Made by a program: the position numbers and the translations under genes
Notes under the pieces: model-generated
The model's input: only the letters and a program-made list of their open reading frames with translations
What the model was told of the DNA's origin: nothing
The model's database searches: none
Assembly: GCA_036939975.1 (NCBI GenBank)
Contig: JALLPB010000531.1
Span: forward strand, 1 to 37,783
DNA from: Cyclostephanos tholiformis
Lineage: Eukaryota; Bacillariophyta; Thalassiosirophyceae; Thalassiosirales; Thalassiosiraceae
Direction: 5' to 3'
Length of the DNA stretch: 37,783 nucleotides
In this document: piece by piece, positions 11,216 through 21,547 of the stretch
Layout of the letters: each line of letters starts with the position of its first letter
How positions within the stretch are numbered: position 1 is the first letter of the stretch

Positions 11216-11830
11216 GAAGCCGCATGTTGTCTTGACTCCCATTCTCAAACTGCTGGTTCCACTCTTGCTGCCACTTGTTGTGCAGATTTGTGATCTAACA
11301 CCTCTGATATTTCATGCCAAGTGCATCGCTGATTTTTTGCATTCTTGCACCCCTGGTCTTTTGCATGCAATGGTTTGTTGCACCATGTTGGCCAATTGCT
11401 CATGTTCTACTATCCCCGGTGCCCTCCTTGCTGCCGCTCATTGTGCTGACTTGTTCATTGTGCTGTCTTGTGTTCATGCACCCCTGGTACCTCTCTTGCT
11501 GCCGCTGCTGTCCTGACTCGCATTCTACCACTCCCAGTGTTTCATGTCTAGTGCATCATTGATAATTTTTGTGTTCTATCACCCCCGGTATCTCTCTCGC
11601 AACTGCTCATTGTCCTGACTTGCATTCTACCACCCCTGGTGTTTTGTGGCGAGCACATTGTTGTTCATTTTCATGCTCTACCACCCCTGGGACCTCTCTT
11701 GCAACCACCTGTTGTCCTGACTTGTGTTCTTGCACCCCTGGTACCTCTCTTGCTGCCACGTGCTGTCCTGACCCGTGTTCTACCACCCCCGGTGTTTTTT
11801 GGCAAGTGTGTCATTTATTGTGTTCTTTAT
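11216..11830. repeat. Degenerate minisatellite
   Basis: Variants of the block CACCCCTGGTACCTCTCTTG followed by CTGCC...TGTCCTGACT recur, with starts near 11420, 11487, 11580, 11682 and 11731. They alternate with a GTGTTTTGTGGCAAGTG-type block. Sub-units of about 45-50 bases combine into about 100-base units. The plus strand stays open for about 98 residues and would give Cys/Pro/Thr repeats (TTPGTSLA, CCPDLCS). The lack of a credible start or flanking exons makes a noncoding minisatellite more likely. Confidence 0.7.
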
Positions 11831-11954
11831 CTTGTTTCACATGTTCAACAAATCTTATTATTTAATGATCAGCATTCTTTGCATGATGCAATTCTCTATC
11901 AGAATGAGGATTCATTACTTCAGAATGAATTGTGAATGTCTGCCATATTGTGCA

Positions 11955-12075
11955 TTACTTCTGTTAGCATGTTGTGATTGTCCTGTTGATATTGTCATGT
12001 TGATATATTGTGTTGTTATATTGTCATGTTGTTATATTGTCGGGTTGTTATATTGTTGTGTTGTCATGTTGTTAA
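11955..12075. repeat. Short tandem repeat of TTGTTATATTGTCATG type
   Basis: Repeating units of roughly 16-17 bases (TTGTTATATTGTCATG with variants GTCGGG and GTTGTG) fill the stretch up to GTTAACAGCTTAACAG. It is simple-sequence DNA with no coding potential. Confidence 0.7.
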
Positions 12076-12480
12076 CAGCTTAACAGTTAAGTCCGTTCTG
12101 GCGGGACAAAAAACTATCCCTCCGTAGATTTTCTACGTAGGAATAGTAGGTTTTTTCTTTTTTCGGCAACACAACCACAACCCACAAACAACACCACCAT
12201 GGTGAGCTTCCGCCCCCTCCCGCGGCGCGGATTTAATACTTACACCCGATCCAGTGCAAATGCGAGGTGGACAAGGGGTTGGGGGAGGGGGTGGTCGAAG
12301 CGATACTCATTTTGTTTAATACTCACCAAAATGCATCGCGCAACTTCCCCCACTCGACCGTGATGCAATCGCAGTCGCCGAAGTCTCCGTATACATTTAC
12401 AGTCTCTTCCTCCCACTGGACGCAACGACTTTCAATGACATAGCGCATATTTTCAGCTCAACACGCTTGATTGTCTCCTC
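12076..12480. other. Upstream region of the Asp-rich/Zn-cluster gene
   Basis: No gene is seen. A small palindrome, GTAGATTTTCTAC, lies at about 12124-12136, followed by a T-rich stretch and a CA-rich stretch. These could be promoter or 5' leader of the gene beginning near 12481, or the left edge of the AT-rich transposon block. No clear terminal inverted repeat was found. Confidence 0.3.
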
Positions 12481-13002
12481 TTGTCACGTCGTCACGAGGA
12501 TCCATTTTGTCATGGCGACGCTTTTTACATCTTCGAAGTCGACGACAATGACGACAACAACGACGACGGTGACAACGACGACAACGACGACGACAACAAC
12601 AACGACGATGATGATGACGACGAGGACTATGACGAGGACAACGAGGATGACAAGGACTACGAGGAACAAGACGATGACGAGGACAATGATGACGAGGAAG
12701 ACTACGAAGCTGACAACAACGACGAGGATGACGACAAAGCTGACAATGACAATGACGACAACCAGGATTCTCTGTCCACAGTTGGAAAGCTTTGTGAAGG
12801 AGTTGATTTTGCCCCTATAATCGCCGATCTGGAGCTGGTGCGCAGCAATCGTCGCATGCGCGGCGAGAACGGAAGTGTGTATTCTGTTGATTCTAATTTT
12901 TGTTTTACCACCGAGAGTGAGATCCGTGCAATTTTGCATCATTATCCCGACTCGTTCCTTCGTCGGTACTTCCAAAACGAGTGGCCAAGTATGCACTTTT
13001 GA
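12481..13002 (+). CDS. Asp/Asn-rich N-terminal ORF, probably frameshifted part of the next gene
   Basis: This 173-residue reading starts with MSRRHEDPF, has about 75 residues almost entirely Asp/Asn/Glu (from GAC/AAC/GAT/GAG trinucleotide repeats, about 12540-12760), and then a complex segment (GVDFAPIIADLELV, SEIRAILHHYPDSFLRRYF). It stops at TGA 13000-13002. The +1 frame continues directly as HFEKQMAKRLLKNC, giving a smooth junction at a run of four Ts (12997-13000). Removing one T would join this ORF to the Zn2Cys6-dioxygenase gene. I infer a single original gene with a one-base insertion (mutation or sequencing error). Acidic low-complexity tails are common in chromatin-associated proteins, but no domain is recognised. 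Confidence 0.45.
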   Translation: MSRRHEDPFCHGDAFYIFEVDDNDDNNDDGDNDDNDDDNNNDDDDDDEDYDEDNEDDKDYEEQDDDEDNDDEEDYEADNNDEDDDKADNDNDDNQDSLSTVGKLCEGVDFAPIIADLELVRSNRRMRGENGSVYSVDSNFCFTTESEIRAILHHYPDSFLRRYFQNEWPSMHF

Positions 13003-13009
13003 AAAACAA

Positions 13010-14678
13010 ATGGCGAAGAGGCTGCTGAAGAACTGTATTGAGTGCACTCGTGCACATCGCCGGTGTGTCTTTTTGTCGATGGATGACGTTATCTGCACTC
13101 GCTGTAATAAGTTTCGTTTATCTTGTCAGTTTAGATATTCAGGTATGTTTACTATTTTCTATTATATTGATTATCAAAATCGCTTTTCTTCTCACTAATT
13201 AATTCCTATTGTTTTCTTTTGTTCACATTACAGAACAAGGTTGCCGGCATGACCTTAAAAAAATTAATTCCCGAATTATTCTGGCTTCCGATGACACATG
13301 TATTGGTCCTCCTCCGCTTGATGTCAGTAGTGACAGTGTTCACTGCAACGCCTTGACACAGTCTAGTGCTGTCTCATCCGCCTTCAGCTGCCACACTACT
13401 GACTCTTGTTTCGAGGACAATGCTGACGTTGACTCATCTTTGCTGGGCTTGCCTTCAAGTTCAACCACGGTAAAAGAGGACGTTACATCATCATCGCCTC
13501 TTAGTCAAGGCACTCCCCTCCCGCAACAACCATTGTGGGTTAATCCATCGTGGGTTCATGTTTTTTCCAAGTCCTGTTCTACAACGTCTCTTCGTACTCA
13601 GTCCGCTGCTGTTGCCTATCTAGACCTAAAATCACCCAAGGTACTTCACCGGAGAGCGCGTCGTGCCAAGAAAAAGGACTTCAAAATACAAGAAATATTA
13701 AGAGAAGTCATTGTACCACAAGGTCAAGTGACTCTGTCATGCAACGAGATTGATTCGAAAATCATTGTATTCGACGGTAGCAATGTCCCATCTAACCATA
13801 TTCGACCACCTCACGGAATAATGTGGCGATGTTTACCTGTTAGAACGTTACATGTTGAAGATGAGACTAGGCCAAATTTTGGCCTGACATTTCCAAAGTT
13901 GGATGGAGTGTATCCCTTTATTCGATTGCCACGTCAAATGTCTCTGGGAATAATTGACAAATTCGGTTTAGATAAAGTAAATCGAGCACTCTCAGCCTGC
14001 AAAATGCTACGACGTACAGCACTGTGTCGTGGTGATGCATCCCGTGTATTCTCAGACTATGGGAAGACAGTCACTTATGCCTGTGTTGGACCTCAGCCCT
14101 CCAGAAACTCAAAGACGGTAAGAACTCACACACCCTTCACACTTGCTCTTCCCGATGAACATTGGAGGACACTGGTGTGGATGATGAAAAGGGCGGAAAG
14201 AAGTTTTCGTGTCATCGCCCAGCATTCGGTATTGAGTCATTTGCAACTAGCCAAAAAGTTGGTTCCATTCAAGACTTTTACAGCAAATAGGGATAAATAT
14301 CCTTCTGCATTCAATGCACAGTTCTTTGGTGGTATTGCTTTTGGGACTAATGTTTTTCTTCGTTGCCACACGGATGCCGATTTCACAATGAGTATTATTC
14401 AGGTATTCCTTAAGGGCAAGAGTGTATATCTGTCCAATGATGATGTTGTGGTATATTTTTGCTTTCCAACAATTGGTGTAGCTGTCCCTCTTCGTCCTGG
14501 TGATTATTTATTATTCAATGCTCGCATACCTCACTGCATTTCTTCTAGATGCAAAGTCGAAGAAGATATAATTGTCACTTCAATATACTTGAAAACAGCT
14601 GTCGTTGGTATGAACAACAATGATCTTCCATTAACTGCGGAACAGAGTAGGATATTAGAAAGATTTCAAGCTAAATAA
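13010..14678 (+). CDS. Zn2Cys6 cluster plus 2OG-Fe(II) dioxygenase-like protein
   Basis: Predicted join of 13010-13142 and 13234-14678 (91-base intron, GTATGT...ACAG), 525 residues. Residues 9-39 hold cysteines at 9, 12, 19, 29, 32 and 39, spaced CX2CX6CX9CX2CX6C. This fits the binuclear Zn2Cys6 DNA-binding cluster, classically fungal; the sixth Cys falls just before the splice site. After a Ser/Thr-rich linker the C-terminal part reads FLRCHTDADF (His423, Asp425) and LRPGDYLLFNARIPHCISSR (His478, Arg483). That is an HxD...H iron triad with a following Arg that could bind 2-oxoglutarate, on a double-stranded beta-helix pattern. Iron and substrate roles are inferred. It resembles a multicopy diatom family, and TET/JBP-type DNA-base oxygenases are one possible relation. 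The gene is convergent with the transposase 92 bp away. An alternative start lies in the frameshifted Asp-rich ORF. Confidence 0.65.
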
Positions 14679-14770
14679 TAAATATAATTAAATTTATAAT
14701 TACAACTATGCAATATTAATTTTACCACCAAAGTCTAGGCTAGAATGTTAGAACACTTGAAATCAAAAAT

Positions 14771-17581
14771 TTAGGACTTAATTCTATTACCGAAGTATCT
14801 ACTCCAATTTCTCCTTGGTAATACAACAAAGTAGGATGTACCATCACCTCCATAATCAGGTATAACACACAACGGGTGTACCAAAGACGATAATGGTACA
14901 GTTACTGTAGAAATTTCATCGTTCAAACCAAGAACTACCTTACACAGGAAGTTTTTCTCGACACTAGACCAACTTAGTGGTCTTTCTGTACACTGAATTA
15001 CTGCCATAGTTGTTGTATCAAATGTAACAAAACCCAAAATTTTCGAAGGATAGAAGCACTCAACTGAATCACCATTTAGTTGTACTTCTTCGAAATGTAC
15101 GTAGGCCCAATCATACCACATCCTACCCAAGATATGGGGGTTTGCATAATATATCACTCGATTACCATCTTCAGATAGCAATGTTAATCGAGTATACCCT
15201 TCTATCTTATATGATCCACCATCTCCAATTCTGATATTCCTATTCACATGTTTTATAATTGCCGTAACCAAACGGGGGTGTAGACGGAATTTGTAGTTAT
15301 TAGTTTTCATGTCATTCACGTTTGTTTTCCATTGTGGATAAATGTCTGCACCACCTGCTGCTTCTTCTGTTATGATTTTGGTAATAGATAATGAATATTG
15401 TCCACTCAGCTGAAATCTAACATCATCCCCATAGTTCATATCCTCACCGATGGAAGTAGTACAATGTAGTTTGGTGGAATTTGTTATTGAATTCTCATAA
15501 CTATCAACAGATAGTAATGACTTTGTGGTGACAATCATGTTGTAATATTGAGTTGCTACCTGACTTGCAAATTCGCTAACTCGTCGTTGAGTTTTTTGAC
15601 CAGGTGCCTTTACAAATACTTTATGTGCTGATTCACCAGTACCTCCATAGAAATTTATTGCAGAACCATATCGTTTCATATAAAACTGGAATTTGGTCAT
15701 GCCATGCATTTTTGGAAGATTATATCCGTTTCCGATACCATCTCTTGGAAACAATTCCTGGAGCGACCTCAGCACCTTCCCAATTAATGGTCTTGACTGA
15801 TCCACTTCTTCTTTAGGATTAGAATCGTGAAACCATTCTTCCATTGATAAATATAACTTGACAAACTTCAACCACTTCTTCCATGTATTGTCATCGTATC
15901 GTAATGCAGTTTGTAATTTTTCGCCACCCAATCTTGTGCTAGCTATGCACAGGAGCAAAAAGAGGTTACCCTTTCTTTCCTCCGATTGACACTTAGTGTC
16001 ATCTATGATGCCATTTCTCATGGAACCACGAGGGAAGTCTCTATCACTTTGTCGCTTTACGTCCAGTAGCACCCGAATATGCATTTTGTCAATGTCATCT
16101 CTCAATTTAGTTTCACCGATGTAGAACTGCATTGACTGAAACATGTACTTTATCAGTCCGCTTCCAGAAGTATGCAATAATTCAGGTGGCATCATACAAT
16201 ACGGACCGTGCTGCACGTCCGACAGTGGCATGTATTTCTTGGTAAGCGCATTGCTTATGGGATATCTAGATAGTTCCTTGAATCTAGTGAGTGCCATCTC
16301 TTCATCTATTTTTTTCAATACCTTTAGCTCTCTCATCTCATCCATAGTTGTATAGACACAATTTGGATTGGGATCTGATAAATTGTCAAAATTACAACAA
16401 CAATCTCTGTACGGACGTTGAACCTGAGACTTATTTCCTGAATAGTGGCCTAGCCATTTATTGTTGCCTTCCGTGTCGCCAATGAAGTAATGTATCCAAA
16501 TTTTAACTTTCACATCTCTCCCTAAAACAGATGCTCTGAACCCTCCTTTTTTGTGTATACGTCGAATTGACTCAAATACACATGATAAACAATCGTGTTC
16601 GTCTTGTACTTTATTTACCGTTGTCGTTTTATTTGACTTGTTCTTCCCATATCCAAGATTTGGTATATATCCCAGCACCCTCCAGAATTTAGGATCATTA
16701 CGACACTTCTGGTTGAAAAATGTCAGAGTGAATATAATTGGAGTCAGGGCTAGAGCACCATGTAAGTCCGTATGAGATTTATCTCCAAAAATAACCATTC
16801 CAACTGGCATATCGTTTGTAAAAGTATCATGAGGTCAACAAAACTTGTCCCGGGCAGGTATCCACTCGTCACCAGTATGGATTTCTCCGTAATGCTTATT
16901 AGCTTCATGATTATCATCGACATTTCCAGTATAAATATCGTAACCTGCCGCAAAATTCTCCTTTTTCATCAAGTCACGATTGGTTATCATGTCAATGATC
17001 ATTGCCCGGGCGTCGAAGACGGGAACAGTTACCACTGTGTTGTCGTGTAAGGTCACTTGTTTATTCACTGGTCGCAAGGCTGTGATATCAGGATGAGCAA
17101 GTTCCAATTGTTTAATGAATGATTGTCTTGTTTTTAATTTTGCGTATTTACTAAAATTGGGAGAAGAGATGTAGTCGTTGAATAAATGAACAATGTCATC
17201 ATAGAGATGCAGTGGGGCTTTGTGACGATATATTAAGTCGTTTAGTCGGACCTGTATCTTGCTAATGGCAGTGCTAAACTGACCGTCGGTGGTATCGCCC
17301 ATGTAATTTGAATGGTCATCATCTTCTTCCCCCTCGTCTGGAACATATTCATCGGCTGAAGGTTCACCACTGGATTGATCCACATCGTCATATAATGCAA
17401 AAGGATTTAGGTGATCAAGATGATCATAACAGGATTGGAGAGGATTGTGTTCCATTTGCTGGTGGTTATGTACTTGTTGTTGCATGACATGTCTCTGCCG
17501 ACAAAATCCCAAATGGATCAACAGTCCCCGGTTATTTGAATACCATCTATGGCATATATTGCATCGGACAAGATTTACCAT
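14771..17581 (-). pseudogene. Large transposase with C2HC zinc finger, one internal TGA
   Basis: A single minus-strand frame of 936 codons plus terminal stop, interrupted only by TGA at codon 249 (16835-16837). The two halves (248 and 679 residues) are in the same frame. Residues 7-27 form a zinc finger (Cys7, Cys10, His23, Cys27; CNICHRWYSNNRGLLIH). An acidic stretch follows (about residues 78-90). The core opens with MVIFGDKSHTDLHGALALTP (Asp267, Asp272) and continues with FWRVLGYIPNLGYG, then GYNLPKMHGMTKFQFYMKRY and INFYGGTGESAHK. N-terminal finger and core recall Plavaka/CACTA-like (EnSpm-related) transposases and a large uncharacterised diatom family. Catalytic residues are not proven. 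An otherwise intact frame implies recent activity. Confidence 0.7.
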
Positions 17582-18250
17582 CGTACCAATTGCCTTTTAC
17601 ATTGAGATAAATGATACTGAATCAGATCCAGTAGGGTAGAAGTCGATTATCAAAATGGGGGAAGTTATAGTATGATATTCCAAATTGATGCATTGTTAGA
17701 AGTAACATTATCATTCTGTTTTGAAAATGTTGCAGTAGTGTAAATAAAGTGTTCTCATCAAAAGTAAATTTTAACACAGTTGCAATAAATTTATCATACA
17801 AAACCATTATGACAGTTGCCAGTTCTATTAAACTTAAACGCATCCAAGTGTGCATATGATCTCCTGAAAATTTAGGGGGAGGTAATTATTACAATAGTAC
17901 GATACGTACATTATGATTGAAATTCAGAACACCGTGTGCATAGGAACTAGCAAAAATAATCGCCATTATGGGGGAAGTTGATCGCCAATATGGGGGAAGT
18001 TAGAATACAATAGTACGATATGTACATTTTAGCTTAGAAATCCAGAAAACGAAATATTCAAATTGTTACCTAAGATAGAATTAATCATATCATTGTACAT
18101 GTAAAATTTGGCTGTTGCTACAAATAAACGGTTACTACAATGCTATTAAATTAAATAGGAATTAATATATTGTATCACCGTTGCAATTAGTTCTTCATTC
18201 AAAAAAATCGATGGTTGCCAGGTTGAGTTTGAACTGACAGGCAACATATA
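17582..18250. promoter_or_regulatory. Divergent intergenic region between transposase and coiled-coil gene
   Basis: About 670 AT-rich bases separate two divergently transcribed genes, so it should hold both promoters. It contains the repeated motif described in the next entry. No TATA box could be assigned with confidence. Confidence 0.45.
17655..18028 (+). repeat. Iteron-like ATGGGGGAAGTT and ACAATAGTACGATA repeats
   Basis: ATGGGGGAAGTT occurs exactly at 17655-17666, 17968-17979 and 17990-18001; the last two follow ATCGCCA/TCGCCA in a 22-base period. A related GGGGGAGGTAA lies at about 17876. ACAATAGTACGATACGTACATT (17891-17912) recurs with one change at 18007-18028, 116 bases on. The order G-run then ACAATAGTACGATA is kept, so this is an imperfect tandem duplication of a compound motif. 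It could bind the transposase or a regulator. Confidence 0.65.
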
Positions 18251-18322
18251 ATGTATCAATGGGGACACACTATTTACACCTCTATAGATTCAGTATTTGT
18301 CAACCAAACACAATATCATACA

Positions 18323-19987
18323 ATGCAAAGGCGGAAGAGTCCTAGGAAGAACCAGAAGCAACCACATTACTACGGAATTGAGGGGAATCAAGATCGCGTG
18401 GAGGAGAATACACTCACGTTGGGGGCACGTGGGCGATCATCATCCAAGAAGAAACATCGGTTGGGATATAAGAGGAGTCGGCAACAACTACGAGCGCCGT
18501 CGAGGAAGAATGCGTCATCGCTATCGTCGTCACATTTGTCCTCATCAGAATATGAAGAGAGCAGTGATGACGATGAGAAGGAACCGACGGTAGACAAGCG
18601 ACACAAAGGATCACAGAAGGCAATTAATAGTGTACATCGGTCCAGGAGAAACGAGAGGGACATCGATGACGACATGAATGACGTTAACTCAGACGACGAC
18701 GATGGACAAGAAGAACAGATGACAAGGAGGAGTTTAGCCAAGGGGGTACGAAAGAGAATATTCGACGATACAAGCTCTGAAAACAAGGAAGTTGACAAAG
18801 AAGACAATGAAGACTATGATGAGGGTGAGCAAGAGCAAGAGCCAACGTCGAGATGGAAGAACGAAATGAGGAAGATGGAGAATGAGATCACCGAATTGAA
18901 AAGGAAGAACAAGTCATTAGAGATCTCATTGCTTGAGATGCGACAGTCAAATACGCCAAGTCAAAGCAAGATAGGGTGGACAGGGGAAGAAATTAACTTC
19001 GTTAAGGATGTTAATGACTTCTGCAAGGACAGGCTATATCCTAAGGAGAAGTTCCTCAGGAAGAACTGGCAGGAATATCTCCCAAATGATCGGAGGAGTT
19101 TGTACTCTTTGTGTATGAAGTATCTTTCGATTCCCGAAGGATCTGATCCAAGGGATATTTGGGGTAGAGTGATGGTACCGGCAATTAGAGACAAATACCA
19201 GAGCATGAAGTGCAATATGAACAACAAAATCAAGAGCATTTACATGAGTATGAGATTTTTATTTGAATATGCCACGCAAAAATTATTAATGCAACGTTCT
19301 CACAATAAGATTATTGCAACTGTATATATTTCTACAGGTGATATCAGACTTGTAGAGCCAGATCCATTGAGTGACGGATTCAGTAGGTATGCGGAATGCA
19401 ACATGGAGCATTTAGTGTTTGAGTTCTTGTTGAATTACGTAAGAAGAATGAGATCGGATTTGAATTGGAGCAAGTTGTTAAAGAAGAATCCAGAGAGGCC
19501 ATTCTTGTTGTTTATTACACCAAGTGATATTGCGTATGTTCTGGCATTAATCAAGAATGGGATGGCGATATGGGACCAGGCTAAAAGACTACAAGAGAAT
19601 CCTACTCATGGTGAGAAGAAAGCGGTGCCATTATTCACCAAAGGAGAAAACCTGAAGAGAGAGAGTGGCAAGACGGTATGGAGCAAGGATGGATTGAATT
19701 ACTATTACACGGCAGAGAAAAATTGGAAAAAGGTGTACAATGACAAGGACGAGTTTTCGGATCTTTGTAATAAATGGGAACAGTGGGAGCCTGAAGACAA
19801 GAGTCGGAAGAATCCCATCAGGACAAACTGGAGGAATAATAAGGTGGAGCAAAATGCAATGATGGAGGAAGATGCGGTGGATGATTGGTGGGAGGCAGAA
19901 AATATGGGGTACACTGAGGAGACTGATGATGAGCCCGAGTTTTATTGGAATGATGAAGTCAGACGGGGGACTGGTAGTGATAATTAG
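18323..19987 (+). CDS. Acidic coiled-coil protein, likely transposon-associated
   Basis: Predicted join of 18323-19247 and 19338-19987, 524 residues. The intron starts GTATGAG and ends TCTACAG, is 90 bases long, and is open in frame, so retention would add 30 residues. The chosen start (MQRRKSPRK) gives a basic, NLS-like N-terminus; an in-frame ATG at 18251 would add 24 residues. The first 200 residues are Ser/Lys/Arg then Asp/Glu-rich. A short coiled coil follows (KMENEITELKRKNKSLEISL). The C-terminal half has conserved-looking blocks: WTGEEINFVKDVNDFCKDRL, FITPSDIAYVLALIKNGMAI and ESGKTVWSKDGLNYYYTAEK. I know no function for this type. Similar proteins seem recurrent in diatoms, and its divergent pairing with the transposase suggests an accessory role. 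Confidence 0.6.
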   Translation: MQRRKSPRKNQKQPHYYGIEGNQDRVEENTLTLGARGRSSSKKKHRLGYKRSRQQLRAPSRKNASSLSSSHLSSSEYEESSDDDEKEPTVDKRHKGSQKAINSVHRSRRNERDIDDDMNDVNSDDDDGQEEQMTRRSLAKGVRKRIFDDTSSENKEVDKEDNEDYDEGEQEQEPTSRWKNEMRKMENEITELKRKNKSLEISLLEMRQSNTPSQSKIGWTGEEINFVKDVNDFCKDRLYPKEKFLRKNWQEYLPNDRRSLYSLCMKYLSIPEGSDPRDIWGRVMVPAIRDKYQSMKCNMNNKIKSIYMSMRFLFEYATQKLLMQRSHNKIIATVYISTGDIRLVEPDPLSDGFSRYAECNMEHLVFEFLLNYVRRMRSDLNWSKLLKKNPERPFLLFITPSDIAYVLALIKNGMAIWDQAKRLQENPTHGEKKAVPLFTKGENLKRESGKTVWSKDGLNYYYTAEKNWKKVYNDKDEFSDLCNKWEQWEPEDKSRKNPIRTNWRNNKVEQNAMMEEDAVDDWWEAENMGYTEETDDEPEFYWNDEVRRGTGSDN

Positions 19988-20515
19988 AATGAATGAAGGG
20001 AATGGGGGATGAGATAATTACAGAATAAAGACAATAAACTGGTTCAGAACAAACCATTAAAATCTTAATACTAGAACCAATAAATTAGTACACGAGATAT
20101 CTCAAATGTTTCTAAAATATAAGTAAAATTGGAACTATAGATACAATATAAAAGGACAAACTGCCAATATTATTTGGACTAATAGAAGCAGTTTATTTGA
20201 ACGCTATAATGCATCTAGTAACAATTAACAGATCAAGTAAAAGTAACTATAGATAAAATATATATAGTCAAACTGTTAGGTTTATTTCAACTAATAGAAG
20301 TAGTTTATTTGAACGCAATAATGGATCTAGTAACAATTAATTGATTGAGTAAAATTAGAAGAACAACTAAATTGTTCTCAGTAGCAATAAAATGGAACGA
20401 GAAGCAGTACACTCAACTGAGTAAAATTTAAATTTTTATAGATCCATTTTGGGGGTTGTGAGGTGGTGGAAAGAGTGGGAAGAAGGTATATTCTGCTCTC
20501 TGGGTATACAACTGC
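19988..20515. other. AT-rich stretch without a gene
   Basis: No credible coding sequence. It contains the 112-base tandem repeat below, and then the 5'-truncated edge of the Mutator-like reading frame. Confidence 0.5.
20126..20355 (+). repeat. Imperfect tandem repeat, period about 112 bases
   Basis: ACTAATAGAAGCAGTTTATT at 20178 recurs as ACTAATAGAAGTAGTTTATT at 20290, each followed by TGAACGC.ATAATG.ATCTAG and TAACAATTAA. The preceding AACTATAGATA.AATATA segments (20133 and 20243) also match. Two diverged copies. Confidence 0.75.
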
Positions 20516-21547
20516 TTGTTGAATTGCCGCAGTATCAACCAGATTAACACTGTGAAGGACAAGTATTTTCCACTGATGCACCGCAAGGACCTTCAGTACT
20601 TGAATACATTACCAGATCATTCGCAGTATCCTGCGGCAAGATGTGGAATGACGCCGGGAGTATATATGTATCACCGCACATCCTCTGCTTTGGTGGAGTC
20701 CATGAACGCTGCCAACAGAGAGATGAGGGCAAAGACTGCAGTTGATCCATTGAACGCATGTATCCTGTTGCTGAGGATGGAGTGCAAGCGATTCATCAAA
20801 CAGCGTGAACTGGCATGGAAAATTGACACGGACCTTACAATTCGAGGTAAACTTTTGTATGACAAGGTATTTTCTAACATCTCGTTGTTTGACTTTTCCA
20901 TTAATGTCAGTGAAGATCAATATGGCTACATATGCACTGTCCGTAGGAGTATCAATTCACAAACAAGAGAGGGAGGAACAGTGACTATTCTGAAGGAGCC
21001 TACACGCGGATCATATTTCGGAAAATGTACATGTGGAGTGGACTCACGCGACGGAGTACCATGTGAGCACATGGCTGCACTAGTGATTAGCTCACGCATC
21101 CCAAATGTAACTAGAGAGAATATCATGCCGTATTGGTGGCGCACAGATCATTGGCAGATGCAGGTTCAAAAAGATGTTACGGCAGAATGCAACACATCGA
21201 TCGAGACGATTCGTGAGGATGGCAGACCAAATGACAACATAATGTATTGCCCGTCGTGGAGTGCACCGAATAAATCCGGACGACCGAAGAAGAACGAGCG
21301 GAGGAAATCAGTCCTGGAGAACGCGGGTGTTAAGAAGGTAACAAAGAAACCGAAGCTAATGATTAGATTTTGCCAGATATGCCACAAAGTCAGTCACATA
21401 GCCAACGAGTGCAGGGAGCTCACTAAAAATGCTGAGAAACGTCCGGTTGGATGGCTGACAGAATTGGACAAGTTACAGGACAAATGGGACACACTTGACG
21501 CATCAGCTACAGTGGAGGACACAGAGGAGGGAGCGGTGGATTTATAG
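20516..21547 (+). pseudogene. Mutator-like (MULE) transposase, C-terminal half with SWIM and zinc knuckle
   Basis: The open frame gives 343 residues, with no ATG at its left edge (20516 is TTG). Residues near 40-75 read YPAARCGMTPGVYMYHRTSS followed by ALVESMNAANREMR, a block I associate with diatom MULE transposases. A SWIM zinc finger follows (Cys171, Cys173, Cys183, His185; CTCGVDSRDGVPCEHM), then CPSWSAPNKSGRPKKNERR and a canonical CX2CX4HX4C zinc knuckle (CQICHKVSHIANEC), ending acidic. The DDE catalytic core expected upstream is absent: sequence to the left is AT-rich and closed. So this is a 5'-truncated copy, unless an undetected intron links it further up. SWIM and knuckle domains bind DNA or RNA. 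Confidence 0.75.

Noticed and set aside
12484..13098. Minus-strand Val/Ile-rich reading of 204 codons
   Set aside because: It is the antisense of the GAC/AAC repeat; the sense strand leads smoothly into the Zn-cluster protein.
16835..16837. TGA in the transposase as a selenocysteine codon
   Set aside because: Diatoms do make selenoproteins, but this is a transposase with no redox motif, and I saw no SECIS-like element. A nonsense mutation is simpler.
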